Assembly (NCBI GenBank): GCA_016342645.1
Contig: JAEINX010000015.1
Span: 1 to 51,496, forward strand
DNA: 51,496 bases
DNA from: Bacteroidales bacterium
Lineage (GTDB): Bacteria; Bacteroidota; Bacteroidia; Bacteroidales; JAEINX01
Direction: 5' to 3'
The notes beneath the pieces are model-generated. The model was not told where the DNA came from. It did no database searches and saw nothing but the letters and a program-made list of their open reading frames with translations. Shown here piece by piece: positions 27,034 to 37,135 of this stretch (positions are counted from its first letter, which is position 1; each line of letters starts with the position of its first letter). The position numbers were made by a program, and so were the translations under genes.

Positions 27034-30000
27034 CTATTTTGAAACAGGATATATTAAAATATCACTTTGATTCATTCTAAGCAGATATGCTTCGCCCGGC
27101 ATAAGATCACCTATACCGTTAACCCAGTTTGGCCCTATTTTTCTCAACATATTTCCGGCAGTATTCCTGACAAAATCAAGATTATCAAGTATGTCAGCAA
27201 AAGCTGTTTCTGCATCCAAAGGATTCGTCAATAGGAAACTGATAAACTGAAATCCTTCAATTAAAGATATTGGTGTTTGTGGATCAATTAAATCCCCGGT
27301 AATAAAAAATTCATTCCCATCATTCATACGGAATAAATAACCTTCGGTCGTTACCCAATTACCAATACCGTTTATCCAATTGGGCCCTATTTTTCGAAGC
27401 ATATCTCCAGAAGTATTTCTAATAAAATCCAGATTATTTAGAATTTCATCACAAACAATAAGCATATCAGTATTTTCGGGAATTATAAAAGAAGAAATAA
27501 ACTGATATCCATAAGAAAGAGAATATTCCTGTTTGTTTGATGCTTCCAAAACAGGAATAAAATAATCCATACCATTATTATTATCCCAACTTCCATCATT
27601 ATAATGAATTACAAAATCAATTCCATCAACTACCTGTTCAGGGTTATTAAACGGATTCAAGGGTATTGATAAGATATTATTAACATCAGGGCCTGTAAAT
27701 TCAGATTCAATTGCAGGACCGGTTCCATTAAATAAAAATGAACCTTCAGGCCAATATGAAGGAATTGGAGTTTGCCATGAATTTCCATCAACTCTAATTC
27801 CCCAGTGTAGATTCGCACCCTGAGTTGCCTCTCCGACAAATATTTTTATTGTATCATTCGGATTTGGATTTTCAGGTTCCCAATAAACACCGTTAGCTCC
27901 TTGGCCCTGAATACTTATATGATAATCATTTCCTGAATTATTATCCCACGAATTATCATCATAATGAATTACGAAAGCAATACTAAATATTTCCTGTGCC
28001 GGGTCATTAAATGGCCCGAATTGAAGAATTAATTCATCATTGGCATTCGGCCCGATCAAAGGTGTTTCGACAGCAGGCCCTGTTCCGTTAAACAAATAAG
28101 TTCCTGCAGGCCAGTAAACTTCATCAGGGGTTTGCCAATTGCTGCCTTGATAATTTACCCCCCAATGGAGTTTTCCTGTGGTTGGAGGATTGGATATGGT
28201 TAATGTTATAATATCATCTTCTCCTGGATTCTCAGGTTCCCAACTGACATCATAATCGCCACCCGGGCCTCCCGGATTATATTCGCCAACATAAACATGC
28301 TGAATGGGAGTTTTGAAAACATTGCCATGATTATCAACAGCTTCGATATAATAATCAACTAAAGTATCCGATAATCCACTTATCTCTGCATAATACTCGT
28401 TTGCGATGTAATCGGGTAAAATAAAAAAGTTTATATCAGGATTTCCTGTAACATTATCTATCGGAAAAATTCGTTCGGTCATCGAAATCGTATTCCAGTA
28501 TTGAACACCGACTCCACCGATGTATGTGTCGTTATCATTATCAGTTAAAGGATTAATGCCATCATTATCTAATCTGTATTTTAAAACCACTGATTGTAAT
28601 CCCGAAACATCATAAGCAAAAGTCCAGACATAGAAATCCGAAGAATTTTGATGTTGTTGGTAAGAATAAGTTGGCCCAAAACCAATTCCTCCGGGATTAT
28701 ATGGATATCGTTGAGGAATAAAAACTGTCGGGGCTGTATTATCAACTCCCGGATTGGCATTTATCAATTGATCGGCAAAATCGCAAGCCAGATTACAAGC
28801 AAGTGTTTGTTTTACTTCCATGTCGAGAGAAGTTCCGTAATACATATACCCACTTGTATATCCAGGCAGTAGATGATGCCAAGCCCTTTCTGCAAGATTG
28901 GAAGATGAATTCGGATAAACAATATCCGAAATATCAACTCCACCTGCAAGTTCTTCTGCGGTTATTACTCTGTTTTCTGCTGCTACCAGAACAGCCCAAT
29001 TTCTTACATCTTCAGTCCATCCATTAGCATTGAATTCAAAGTCTTGTGTGTACATTGGCCAAATCCAATTTATAAATTGTGGGTGCCCCCAGTCGTTAGC
29101 GGCATTGAACCATGAACCGTCTTCAACATGCACAACATCGTTAACAGGAACCGGATGGTCATCCAAAAATTGTTGAACTGTCGAAGGCACATAGCCTTGC
29201 GAGGCTGCCTGATTTGCAAAGCCCGGGACGGAGTTATTGTAATAATCATATCCTCCACCCCATGCATTATCACCGTCATGAGCCATTAAAACTATTGAAG
29301 GTTGAGCCGGATTATCAAAAGGGGCAATGTGAGAATCTATTTCACCTGTCCCCATAAGCGAATAACCATTCATATAACTTAGAAGATCACCCATTGGAAC
29401 AACCGTAATTATAAATTCGCCCCCAGTTTCAGGATCAACATATTTAGCTTTATGAGCCTGATAGCAGAACGGAGCAGCAAAAGCCCCTCCCCTGCCGTCA
29501 ATCTGACCATTCCACCAATTATTTCCCGAAAAGGATGTTACGTCAGCATAATTAGGCGGGTCAATATTACAACCCGAAGTTCCAAAATTTAAGGGATAAT
29601 CGGCTAATGTACGGGCTAAATGGCTGTTCGCAATTACCGACCACTCAAAGCCTTCCTCGGAAAGGACCTTAATGATTCTTTCACTAAAAGCACATTCTGC
29701 CGGCCAATAACCTTTTGAATAATTAGGATCAAAACCAAAAGTTTGGGAATAAATATGTTTGTGTGCCTGAATTTGTTTTTGAAGAACTTTATCACTTAAC
29801 AAAGGGCTAAGTGCATGATGCATTGTAAAACCCACAATATCCATCCTCGGATTACCCCCTGAAGTTTGCCAATTTCTGGCAGTAATAAAATTATTATTCC
29901 AACCATTTGAATATCCCCACTGTCCAGCTTCTCCCAGGCTGTTTATATTTTCAATCAAACATCCTGAATAGTTTACTTGTGCTCCAGCTTCGGGATGGCC

Positions 30001-30300
30001 AAGCAAAGATTGAATGGCATCTTTTGTTCGCCATTGATAAACAGCTTTACGATCATCTTTATTAAAAATTTCTTCAAGGTTATTCAAAGGATGCTGCTGC
30101 CCGTCTGAGTACCAGTTTCCATTATTATTTTTCAACCAATCCGATTCATAAACTGTTTGGTAGTGATATTGATCCCATTGGCTTTGTTCCGGCCAATAAT
30201 TCGGTTGCTGTAAATGCCATAAGTAAGTTGTATGAACTTGTGCAAAAAGATTAAGGCCTATAAAGAGCAAGCTAATAATTATCAATAAGCGGTTTTTCAT
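27034..30300 (-). CDS. secreted glycoside hydrolase family 57 protein with two starch-binding-like modules and a C-terminal RKIGPNW pair
   Basis: A 1088-residue protein with a signal peptide (MKNRLLIIISLLFIGLNLFAQ). A GH57-type catalytic domain covers about 22-520: the early LWHLQQP motif, GYWPAECAFS carrying the likely nucleophile Glu202, and MAHDGDNAWGGG carrying the likely acid/base Asp342. GH57 enzymes act on alpha-glucans. After a bridging region come two similar modules (about 685-800 and 805-915) with WEPENP, LHWGV/I, YWP.G..LFNGTGPA and FVIHYDDNSWDNN; these look like CBM25/26-type starch-binding domains. Residues 924-1088 are the tandem RKIGPNW module. The chain then stops: no type A sorting tail is present, unlike the related proteins here. 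It is likely an extracellular or surface alpha-glucan-degrading enzyme. Confidence 0.85.
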   Translation of the reverse strand: MKNRLLIIISLLFIGLNLFAQVHTTYLWHLQQPNYWPEQSQWDQYHYQTVYESDWLKNNNGNWYSDGQQHPLNNLEEIFNKDDRKAVYQWRTKDAIQSLLGHPEAGAQVNYSGCLIENINSLGEAGQWGYSNGWNNNFITARNWQTSGGNPRMDIVGFTMHHALSPLLSDKVLQKQIQAHKHIYSQTFGFDPNYSKGYWPAECAFSERIIKVLSEEGFEWSVIANSHLARTLADYPLNFGTSGCNIDPPNYADVTSFSGNNWWNGQIDGRGGAFAAPFCYQAHKAKYVDPETGGEFIITVVPMGDLLSYMNGYSLMGTGEIDSHIAPFDNPAQPSIVLMAHDGDNAWGGGYDYYNNSVPGFANQAASQGYVPSTVQQFLDDHPVPVNDVVHVEDGSWFNAANDWGHPQFINWIWPMYTQDFEFNANGWTEDVRNWAVLVAAENRVITAEELAGGVDISDIVYPNSSSNLAERAWHHLLPGYTSGYMYYGTSLDMEVKQTLACNLACDFADQLINANPGVDNTAPTVFIPQRYPYNPGGIGFGPTYSYQQHQNSSDFYVWTFAYDVSGLQSVVLKYRLDNDGINPLTDNDNDTYIGGVGVQYWNTISMTERIFPIDNVTGNPDINFFILPDYIANEYYAEISGLSDTLVDYYIEAVDNHGNVFKTPIQHVYVGEYNPGGPGGDYDVSWEPENPGEDDIITLTISNPPTTGKLHWGVNYQGSNWQTPDEVYWPAGTYLFNGTGPAVETPLIGPNANDELILQFGPFNDPAQEIFSIAFVIHYDDNSWDNNSGNDYHISIQGQGANGVYWEPENPNPNDTIKIFVGEATQGANLHWGIRVDGNSWQTPIPSYWPEGSFLFNGTGPAIESEFTGPDVNNILSIPLNPFNNPEQVVDGIDFVIHYNDGSWDNNNGMDYFIPVLEASNKQEYSLSYGYQFISSFIIPENTDMLIVCDEILNNLDFIRNTSGDMLRKIGPNWINGIGNWVTTEGYLFRMNDGNEFFITGDLIDPQTPISLIEGFQFISFLLTNPLDAETAFADILDNLDFVRNTAGNMLRKIGPNWVNGIGDLMPGEAYLLRMNQSDILIYPVSK

Positions 30301-30430
30301 ATTTTCAAGTTTATTTTATTAACATTTCTTATTTTCGATAGTTATTTTCTATTAGAATTTAATAGTCCTACCCCAATTAATACTTCAATTGCGGCAACAA
30401 AAATCAAAACTCCAAGGTTGAAATAAAAAC

Positions 30431-32065
<1,635 letters not shown>

Positions 32066-32095
32066 TTAATGTTTCAATTATTTTTTTTTAAAAAG

Positions 32096-32103
32096 CAAAA
32101 GTA
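32096..32103 (-). promoter_or_regulatory. -7 element TACTTTTG (minus strand) for pyrG
   Basis: CAAAAGTA on the plus strand matches TAnnTTTG, 33 bases upstream of the pyrG start. Confidence 0.4.
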
Positions 32104-32235
32104 TGATTTATTAGGGAAATAAAGTGAATTAGGGAAATAGAGTAAATAAAAAAACCGGTGAAAACCCTTTATACTTATACTTTAAAAACCTTTATACCTA
32201 TATTTCCCTTATACTATTATACCCATATTTCCCCA
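32104..32235. repeat. word-like inverted repeats (AGGGAAATA / TATTTCCCT) between GAPDH and pyrG
   Basis: Two copies of AGGGAAATA (left) face two TATTTCCC copies (right), with TATAC words between them. They can form alternative hairpins and may mark the GAPDH transcript end. Confidence 0.45.
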
Positions 32236-32247
32236 TAACTTTTATTA

Positions 32248-33726
32248 TTAATAATACAAATATCTTCTGACATTTGCAACATGTTTTGCCAGACGGATTA
32301 CTTGAATTGTATATCCAAATTCATTATCGTACCAAAGATAAATTATAATATTTTTACCATCTGCCGACACCTGAGTTGATGGGCTATCGAAAATTGCAGC
32401 ACAAGAATCGCCAATAAAATCAGATGAAACCGATTCGTTGGAAGCAGAAAATCTTATTTGTTCAACAAGATTGCCTCTTAGAGCAGCATCTCTTAATGTT
32501 TCTATTATTTCTTCTTTTGTTGTTTCTTTTTCAAGAGTTAATGAAAGAATTGCAAGTGAAACATTAGGAGTTGGAACCCTAACTGCATTTGCCGTAAGTT
32601 TTCCTTTTAAGCTTGGAATAACTTTAGCGGCAGCCGTGCCGGCTCCTGTTGATGTAATCACCATATTCAATGCTGCGGCACGTCCCCGTCTGGATTTTTT
32701 ATGATAATTATCAAGAAGATTTTGATCATTAGTATAAGCATGAATTGTTTCAAGATGACCCTTAATAATTCCAAATTCATTTTGAATAACCTCTAAAGCC
32801 GGAACTATTGCATTTGTTGTACAAGAAGCTGCTGAAAAAATTGTTTCATCATCATTATCAGGATTATAAATATTGTGATTTACACCATAAACAATATTCG
32901 GCACATCACCTTTTGCAGGTGCCGTTAACAATACTTTGGCAATACCTTTTGCTTTCAAATGCCTGCTAAGTTCTTCTCTATCTCTGTAAATGCCCGTATT
33001 ATCTATTAATAATGCGTTTGTAATACCTTCAGATTCATAATCAATATCTTCAGGATTTGAACCTTCGAGCATTTTTATAATGTGGCCATTAATGTTTATT
33101 GACTTATTTTCAAGGTCTTCAATAACATTTCCTCGAAACGGCCCATGTACTGAATCATGACGTATCAGTGATGCTCTTTTAGAAATATCTTCCGGTGTTA
33201 CTTTACGTGTTACAACTGCCCTCACTCTAAGTTGTGTACCGTTGCCCTGAATTATTAATTCTCTGAGCAATAATCGCCCTATTCTTCCAAATCCAAAAAG
33301 AACTACATCAGCCGATTTTAATGATTTTGATGATTTGCCGATATTATCTTTTAATTTATCATTAAGAAATATAGTAACATCATTCCCGTAATTTTCCTTT
33401 TCGATTGTCCATTCATGATTTAATCGCCCTATGTCAATTCTTGAGGGAGCTATATCTATTTTTAACATAGCTTTTGCAATAAGAAGTGAATCTTTAATTT
33501 CTAATTTTTTACCAATTACTGTCTCGGAATAAGAATGTTTGTGAAGGATTACGCTTGAACTTCTATCAAGAAGTTGACTACGGAAAAAGATTAATTCAAT
33601 TGATTTATCATAAAACAATTTCCCGATAGCTTCAATAAATTCAAAACCATATTTTTCATTAGCTATCCAATTATCCAATGATTTTTCAAAATAGTGATTT
33701 TTCTTTTTTGCTTTGCCATTCTTCAT
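32248..33726 (-). CDS. glyceraldehyde-3-phosphate dehydrogenase, long form with N-terminal extension
   Basis: The ATG at 33726 gives 492 residues. The frame extends 28 codons further upstream, but the family of long GAPDHs in Bacteroidota starts near ..LDNWIANEKYG, so 33726 is preferred. Residues about 1-130 form a helical extension (FIEAIGKLFYDKSIELIFFRSQLLDRS). The GAPDH core follows with VVLFGFGRIGR, the catalytic motif AASCTTNA (Cys302), His in TIHAYTNDQ, the phosphate-site segment TSTGAG and YDNEFGY. All catalytic residues are intact, unlike the protein at 4578. It likely acts in central carbon metabolism. It lies directly downstream of the sigma factor gene. Confidence 0.9.
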   Translation of the reverse strand: MKNGKAKKKNHYFEKSLDNWIANEKYGFEFIEAIGKLFYDKSIELIFFRSQLLDRSSSVILHKHSYSETVIGKKLEIKDSLLIAKAMLKIDIAPSRIDIGRLNHEWTIEKENYGNDVTIFLNDKLKDNIGKSSKSLKSADVVLFGFGRIGRLLLRELIIQGNGTQLRVRAVVTRKVTPEDISKRASLIRHDSVHGPFRGNVIEDLENKSININGHIIKMLEGSNPEDIDYESEGITNALLIDNTGIYRDREELSRHLKAKGIAKVLLTAPAKGDVPNIVYGVNHNIYNPDNDDETIFSAASCTTNAIVPALEVIQNEFGIIKGHLETIHAYTNDQNLLDNYHKKSRRGRAAALNMVITSTGAGTAAAKVIPSLKGKLTANAVRVPTPNVSLAILSLTLEKETTKEEIIETLRDAALRGNLVEQIRFSASNESVSSDFIGDSCAAIFDSPSTQVSADGKNIIIYLWYDNEFGYTIQVIRLAKHVANVRRYLYY

Positions 33727-33852
33727 ATTTGTAAATATTTTGTTATTAAATGAAAACGATAATTTATGATTAACATCATCATCAAAATTATAAAAAAAAA
33801 GAAATTTCAATAATTTTTTATTCTTTTTTTTATTACTTTTTAATTAACAATT

Positions 33853-34719
33853 CTATTGGCCCAAATATGCTTTTAATAAACGGCTACGAGAAGTATGCTT
33901 TAATCGCCTGATAGCTTTTTCTTTAATTTGCCGAACTCTTTCACGGGTGAGGTCAAATTTATAGGCAATTTCATCTAAAGTATAGCCATGGGTTTTTCCA
34001 ATTCCATAATAAAACTTTACAATTTCTCTTTCTTTTTCAGATAAAGTTGCAAGCGAACGTTGAATTTCTTGTCCAAGCGATTCTTCAATTAGAGTTGCAT
34101 CGGTATAAGGTTCATCATTATCAACAAAAACATCATAGAAATTAATATCTTCATCTTGGACGAGTGGGGCATCCATTGAGATGTGTTTTGTGGATATTTT
34201 TAAGGTTTCTTTTATTTTATATTCGGGCAGTTCGAGGCTTTCGGCGAGTTCCTCAGCTAAAGGAGTTCTTTCAAATTGTTGCTCCAATTTTGAAGATATT
34301 TTTTTAAGCTTGTTTATTGCACCAACCTGATTTAAAGGAAGTCTTACCATTCGTGATTGTTGGGCAAGTGCATGTAAAATTGATTGACGAATCCACCAAA
34401 CAGCATAAGAAATGAATTTAAAACCCCTTGTTTCATCGAAACGTTTTGCTGATTTAATTAATCCAAGATTTCCTTCATTGATTAGATCGGGTAAGCTTAA
34501 CCCCTGATTTTGGTATTGTTTTGCAACAGAAACAACAAATCGAAGGTTAGCTTTAGTAAGTTTTTCAAGAGCAATTTGATCACCGGTTCTTATTTTTTGA
34601 GCCAATTTAACTTCCTCCTCGGCAGTTATTAATTCCTCTTTACTAATATCCTGAAGATATTTGTCAAGAGAAGCTGTCGAGCGATTTGTAATTGATTTTG
34701 TTATTACTAATTGCCTCAT
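33853..34719 (-). CDS. rpoD: primary sigma factor, RpoD/SigA type (short Bacteroidota form)
   Basis: A 288-residue sigma-70 lacking region 1.1 and the non-conserved region, as is usual in Bacteroidota. Region 1.2 begins [15 protein letters not shown]. Region 2 has [33 protein letters not shown] and the -10-binding helix [15 protein letters not shown]. Region 3 has [14 protein letters not shown]. Region 4 has the helix-turn-helix [29 protein letters not shown]. It directs RNA polymerase to promoters of the TAnnTTTG type. Several such sites occur in this window, one of them upstream of this gene itself. Confidence 0.95.
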   Translation of the reverse strand: MRQLVITKSITNRSTASLDKYLQDISKEELITAEEEVKLAQKIRTGDQIALEKLTKANLRFVVSVAKQYQNQGLSLPDLINEGNLGLIKSAKRFDETRGFKFISYAVWWIRQSILHALAQQSRMVRLPLNQVGAINKLKKISSKLEQQFERTPLAEELAESLELPEYKIKETLKISTKHISMDAPLVQDEDINFYDVFVDNDEPYTDATLIEESLGQEIQRSLATLSEKEREIVKFYYGIGKTHGYTLDEIAYKFDLTRERVRQIKEKAIRRLKHTSRSRLLKAYLGQ

Positions 34720-34786
34720 AATTCAATAATCCTCTTTTTTATAAAAAACTTCTTAGCCTAAATGCTAATAGGTAATAATTTTTATT

Positions 34787-34794
34787 CAAATTTA
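34787..34794 (-). promoter_or_regulatory. -7 element TAAATTTG (minus strand) for the sigma factor gene
   Basis: CAAATTTA on the plus strand matches TAnnTTTG, 67 bases upstream of the start at 34719. Confidence 0.4.
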
Positions 34795-34821
34795 TATATT
34801 TATAACCTATTTTATTAATAA

Positions 34822-36279
34822 TTATTTTATAAAACCGTATCTCATTCTCATTCCATTCGGATAAATACCTTCTATTGAAATTAAACCATTGTAAGTATCT
34901 TTAAGTGCAACATTTAAATCTTTTGAAGATTTTATTGGATGATTATTGATTTTCATAATTATAAAGCCCTCATTTATTCCTCCCTGCTTTAGAATCCCGT
35001 CTTTAATATTTGTTATTTTCATACCGTAAGGAATATTTAGATGCGATTTTTCATTATCAGAAATTGGTTTAAATGATGAAGCAAATTCTGAAAAAAAGAA
35101 ATCTTCGTTATTATGCGAAATATCGACATTTCCTTCACTGTTTTTAAGTGTTACCTCAAAGGGAAGGTTTTTTCCATTTCTATTAATAAGGATATTAATT
35201 TCATCACCGGGACGATGTTGGCCAATTATTTCAAGAAGCTCGGCAGTTGTATTAACCTCATTATCATCAACCGACAAAATAACATCTCCTTCTTGTAAGC
35301 CTGCTTCATAAGCCCCACCATTTGAATTAAGCGAACTAACATAAACTCCTTTTATTTCTTCCAAACCAATTTCTTCTGCAAATGAGCTATTGATCTCTCG
35401 GATTGAAATTCCGATAAATGCACGTTGAACCGAGCCAAATTGCATTAAATCAACCATTACCTTTTTTACAATATTTACGGGAATTGCAAATGAATACCCT
35501 GTGTATAATCCATTATTAGAGGCAATTGCGGCATTAATCCCAACAAGTTCTCCTTTTGTGTTAACCAATGCACCTCCGCTATTTCCACGGTTCACGGCAG
35601 CATCGGTTTGTATAAATGATTCAATTGCAGTATTCGAACCCAAAATATTTATATTTCTTGCTTTTGCACTAACTATTCCGGCTGTAACTGTCGAGGTAAG
35701 ATTAAATGGGTTTCCGACTGCTAAAACCCATTCTCCGATTTTTAACTCATCGGAATTTCCATAAAAAATAAAAGGCAAATCATTTGATTGAATTTTTATC
35801 AAAGCCAAATCGGTTGATGGGTCGGTTCCAATGATTTTAGCATCAAAGGTTCTTCTGTCGTTAAGAGTAACTTCAATTAAGTCGGCTTCCTGAACAACAT
35901 GATTATTAGTAACAATATATCCATCATCTGAAATTATTACACCCGATCCGTAGGCTGTATAAACCCTTGACCGTTGCGGATAGCTTTCTCCTCCAAAAAA
36001 CTCTCGCAAAGTGCCAAAGAAATCATCATAGACTACACTTTTGTTTTCAAATTGAGTTCGAATATGCACAACTGTATGAATAGATTTTTCGGCTGCCATA
36101 ACAAAATCAACTGTGTTTTCAGGATTCGGTAATGGTAAATTTACACGATGAGCCGGCAACTGTTCTTGTTGAGTTGAAATAATTTTTTTATGATTATCAT
36201 CAACATATCGAATTATTAAGATAGAAGTTAATAATACCCCTAATAAACCAACTATTAAATAACTAATTACTTTCTTCAT
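34822..36279 (-). CDS. degQ: Do/DegQ-like periplasmic serine protease with two PDZ domains
   Basis: A 485-residue HtrA-family protease. An N-terminal membrane/signal segment (about 5-24) is followed by a trypsin-like domain whose triad is visible: His127 in VTNNHVV, Asp157 in DPSTDLALIKI, Ser234 in NRGNSGGALVN. Two PDZ domains follow, the first at about 285-375 (AFIGISIRE .. GDVILSVDDNEV) and a more degenerate second at about 405-485 (GIL..GGINEGFIIMKINNHPI). It degrades or refolds damaged envelope proteins in the periplasm. It heads a same-strand series with the sigma factor, GAPDH and pyrG genes. Confidence 0.93.
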   Translation of the reverse strand: MKKVISYLIVGLLGVLLTSILIIRYVDDNHKKIISTQQEQLPAHRVNLPLPNPENTVDFVMAAEKSIHTVVHIRTQFENKSVVYDDFFGTLREFFGGESYPQRSRVYTAYGSGVIISDDGYIVTNNHVVQEADLIEVTLNDRRTFDAKIIGTDPSTDLALIKIQSNDLPFIFYGNSDELKIGEWVLAVGNPFNLTSTVTAGIVSAKARNINILGSNTAIESFIQTDAAVNRGNSGGALVNTKGELVGINAAIASNNGLYTGYSFAIPVNIVKKVMVDLMQFGSVQRAFIGISIREINSSFAEEIGLEEIKGVYVSSLNSNGGAYEAGLQEGDVILSVDDNEVNTTAELLEIIGQHRPGDEINILINRNGKNLPFEVTLKNSEGNVDISHNNEDFFFSEFASSFKPISDNEKSHLNIPYGMKITNIKDGILKQGGINEGFIIMKINNHPIKSSKDLNVALKDTYNGLISIEGIYPNGMRMRYGFIK

Positions 36280-36354
36280 TGCATTTTATATTATTATCTT
36301 AATTAAAACGAAATGGACATAAAAAATAGTGTAAGAGGTTTATGTTAAAATTTG

Positions 36355-36545
36355 TTAATAAAAATTTGACAGCCTAATATCTTCTCCGTTTTCAATTCGG
36401 GAGATGTAAGGTCTTTTTTTTCCAAATAGTTCAGCTAAGTCGTTTTGGCTTAGTTTTAGTTCTTTTCTACGGTTCCTAATAATCTCTCCAAAATAAAACG
36501 AGAATGCCTCTTCTCTGAATTTTTCATAAGACTCCGTAAATATTG
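36355..36545 (-). pseudogene. remnant of a helix-turn-helix (XRE/HigA-type) gene
   Basis: The open frame encodes ..FREEAFSFYFGEIIRNRRKELKLSQNDLAELFGKK.., a typical HTH_3 domain (LSQNDLAELFGKKRPYISRIENG), then stops at 36355. No start codon is seen before the frame runs into a nested palindrome at 36546. It looks like the 3' end of an antitoxin-like gene cut off by that element. Confidence 0.6.
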
Positions 36546-36614
36546 GGTTTCCAACCCCTTCGGGGATTTGAAACCCACCTCCCAGGTTTCAAATCCTCGC
36601 AGAGGTTGGAAACC
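36546..36614. repeat. nested palindromic repeat element
   Basis: Two 30-base arms (36546-36575 and 36585-36614) are inverted copies with three differences, around a 9-base centre. Each arm is itself a hairpin (GGTTTC .. GAAACC, with a CCCC/GGGG core in the left arm). It is more GC-rich than its surroundings and exactly abuts the truncated RhuM frame, supplying the position of its stop. This suggests a REP- or MITE-like insertion. Confidence 0.75.
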
Positions 36615-36833
36615 TTAACACTGAACTGTCAAGTAATCCTTGACAGTTGAATTTTCCTGTAACTCTCCCTCTTCAAAAATATTATTTATGTGCAGGCTGA
36701 TGTTTTGTTTTGTGGTCTGAAAAAGTTCTGCCATTTGAACCAGCGAAAACCAAACAGTTTCATCCTCCAACCGGAAATCAATTTTAGTTTGCCCGTCTTC
36801 GGTTTGGTAGAGTAGTATTTCTGAATTAGCCAT
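36615..36833 (-). pseudogene. truncated RhuM-family gene
   Basis: 72 residues that match the N-terminus of RhuM-family proteins (IEILLYQTEDGQTKIDFRLE-like, then MAELFQTTKQNISLHINNIF). Full-length members run to about 300 residues or more. The frame ends in TAA right at the border of the nested palindrome, so the rest was lost by insertion or deletion. It overlaps the upstream ASCH gene by one base. RhuM proteins are often found beside restriction-modification genes; the function is unknown. Confidence 0.75.
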
Positions 36834-37135
36834 TATAATTTCTGCTTAATTATTTCCCCCAATTCAATTTCAAAATATTTTTCGTGTCGAAACCAACCAT
36901 TTTTTTCTTTGATAATTTTAATCCCTTTGAATTCTATAGTCATTTGCGGAGCATTTGTATGTTAACCGTTTTGAAATAAAATAAAATCGTAGGTTTTAAA
37001 AGTTCCTTCTGCGTTCATTAATTTCTGTATCCAATGTTTTTTATATTCTCTGAATTCCGACTTTTTTTCACCACTTTTTATCTGGTCGTAAAATTCTTTT
37101 TTTAAGGTCAGATATAAAGTTTTTGATGTTTCCAT
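36833..37135 (-). pseudogene. ASCH-domain gene interrupted by an in-frame TAA
   Basis: The start codon (37135) directly follows the stop of the restriction-modification gene. The frame reads METSKTLYLTLKKEFYDQIK.. and SGEKKSEFREYKKHWI, typical of small ASCH (PUA-like) proteins, up to YDFILFQNG. Codon 58 (36962-36964) is TAA, where relatives have Tyr (NGY). The same frame then continues with HTNAPQMTIEFKGIKII and ends ELGEIIKQKL at 36833. A single base change (TAC/TAT to TAA) therefore explains the break. ASCH proteins are thought to bind RNA or modified nucleotides. Confidence 0.7.

Noticed and set aside
33727..33810. Upstream start of the long GAPDH
   Set aside because: The added 28 residues are low-complexity, and the family alignment begins after the internal ATG at 33726.
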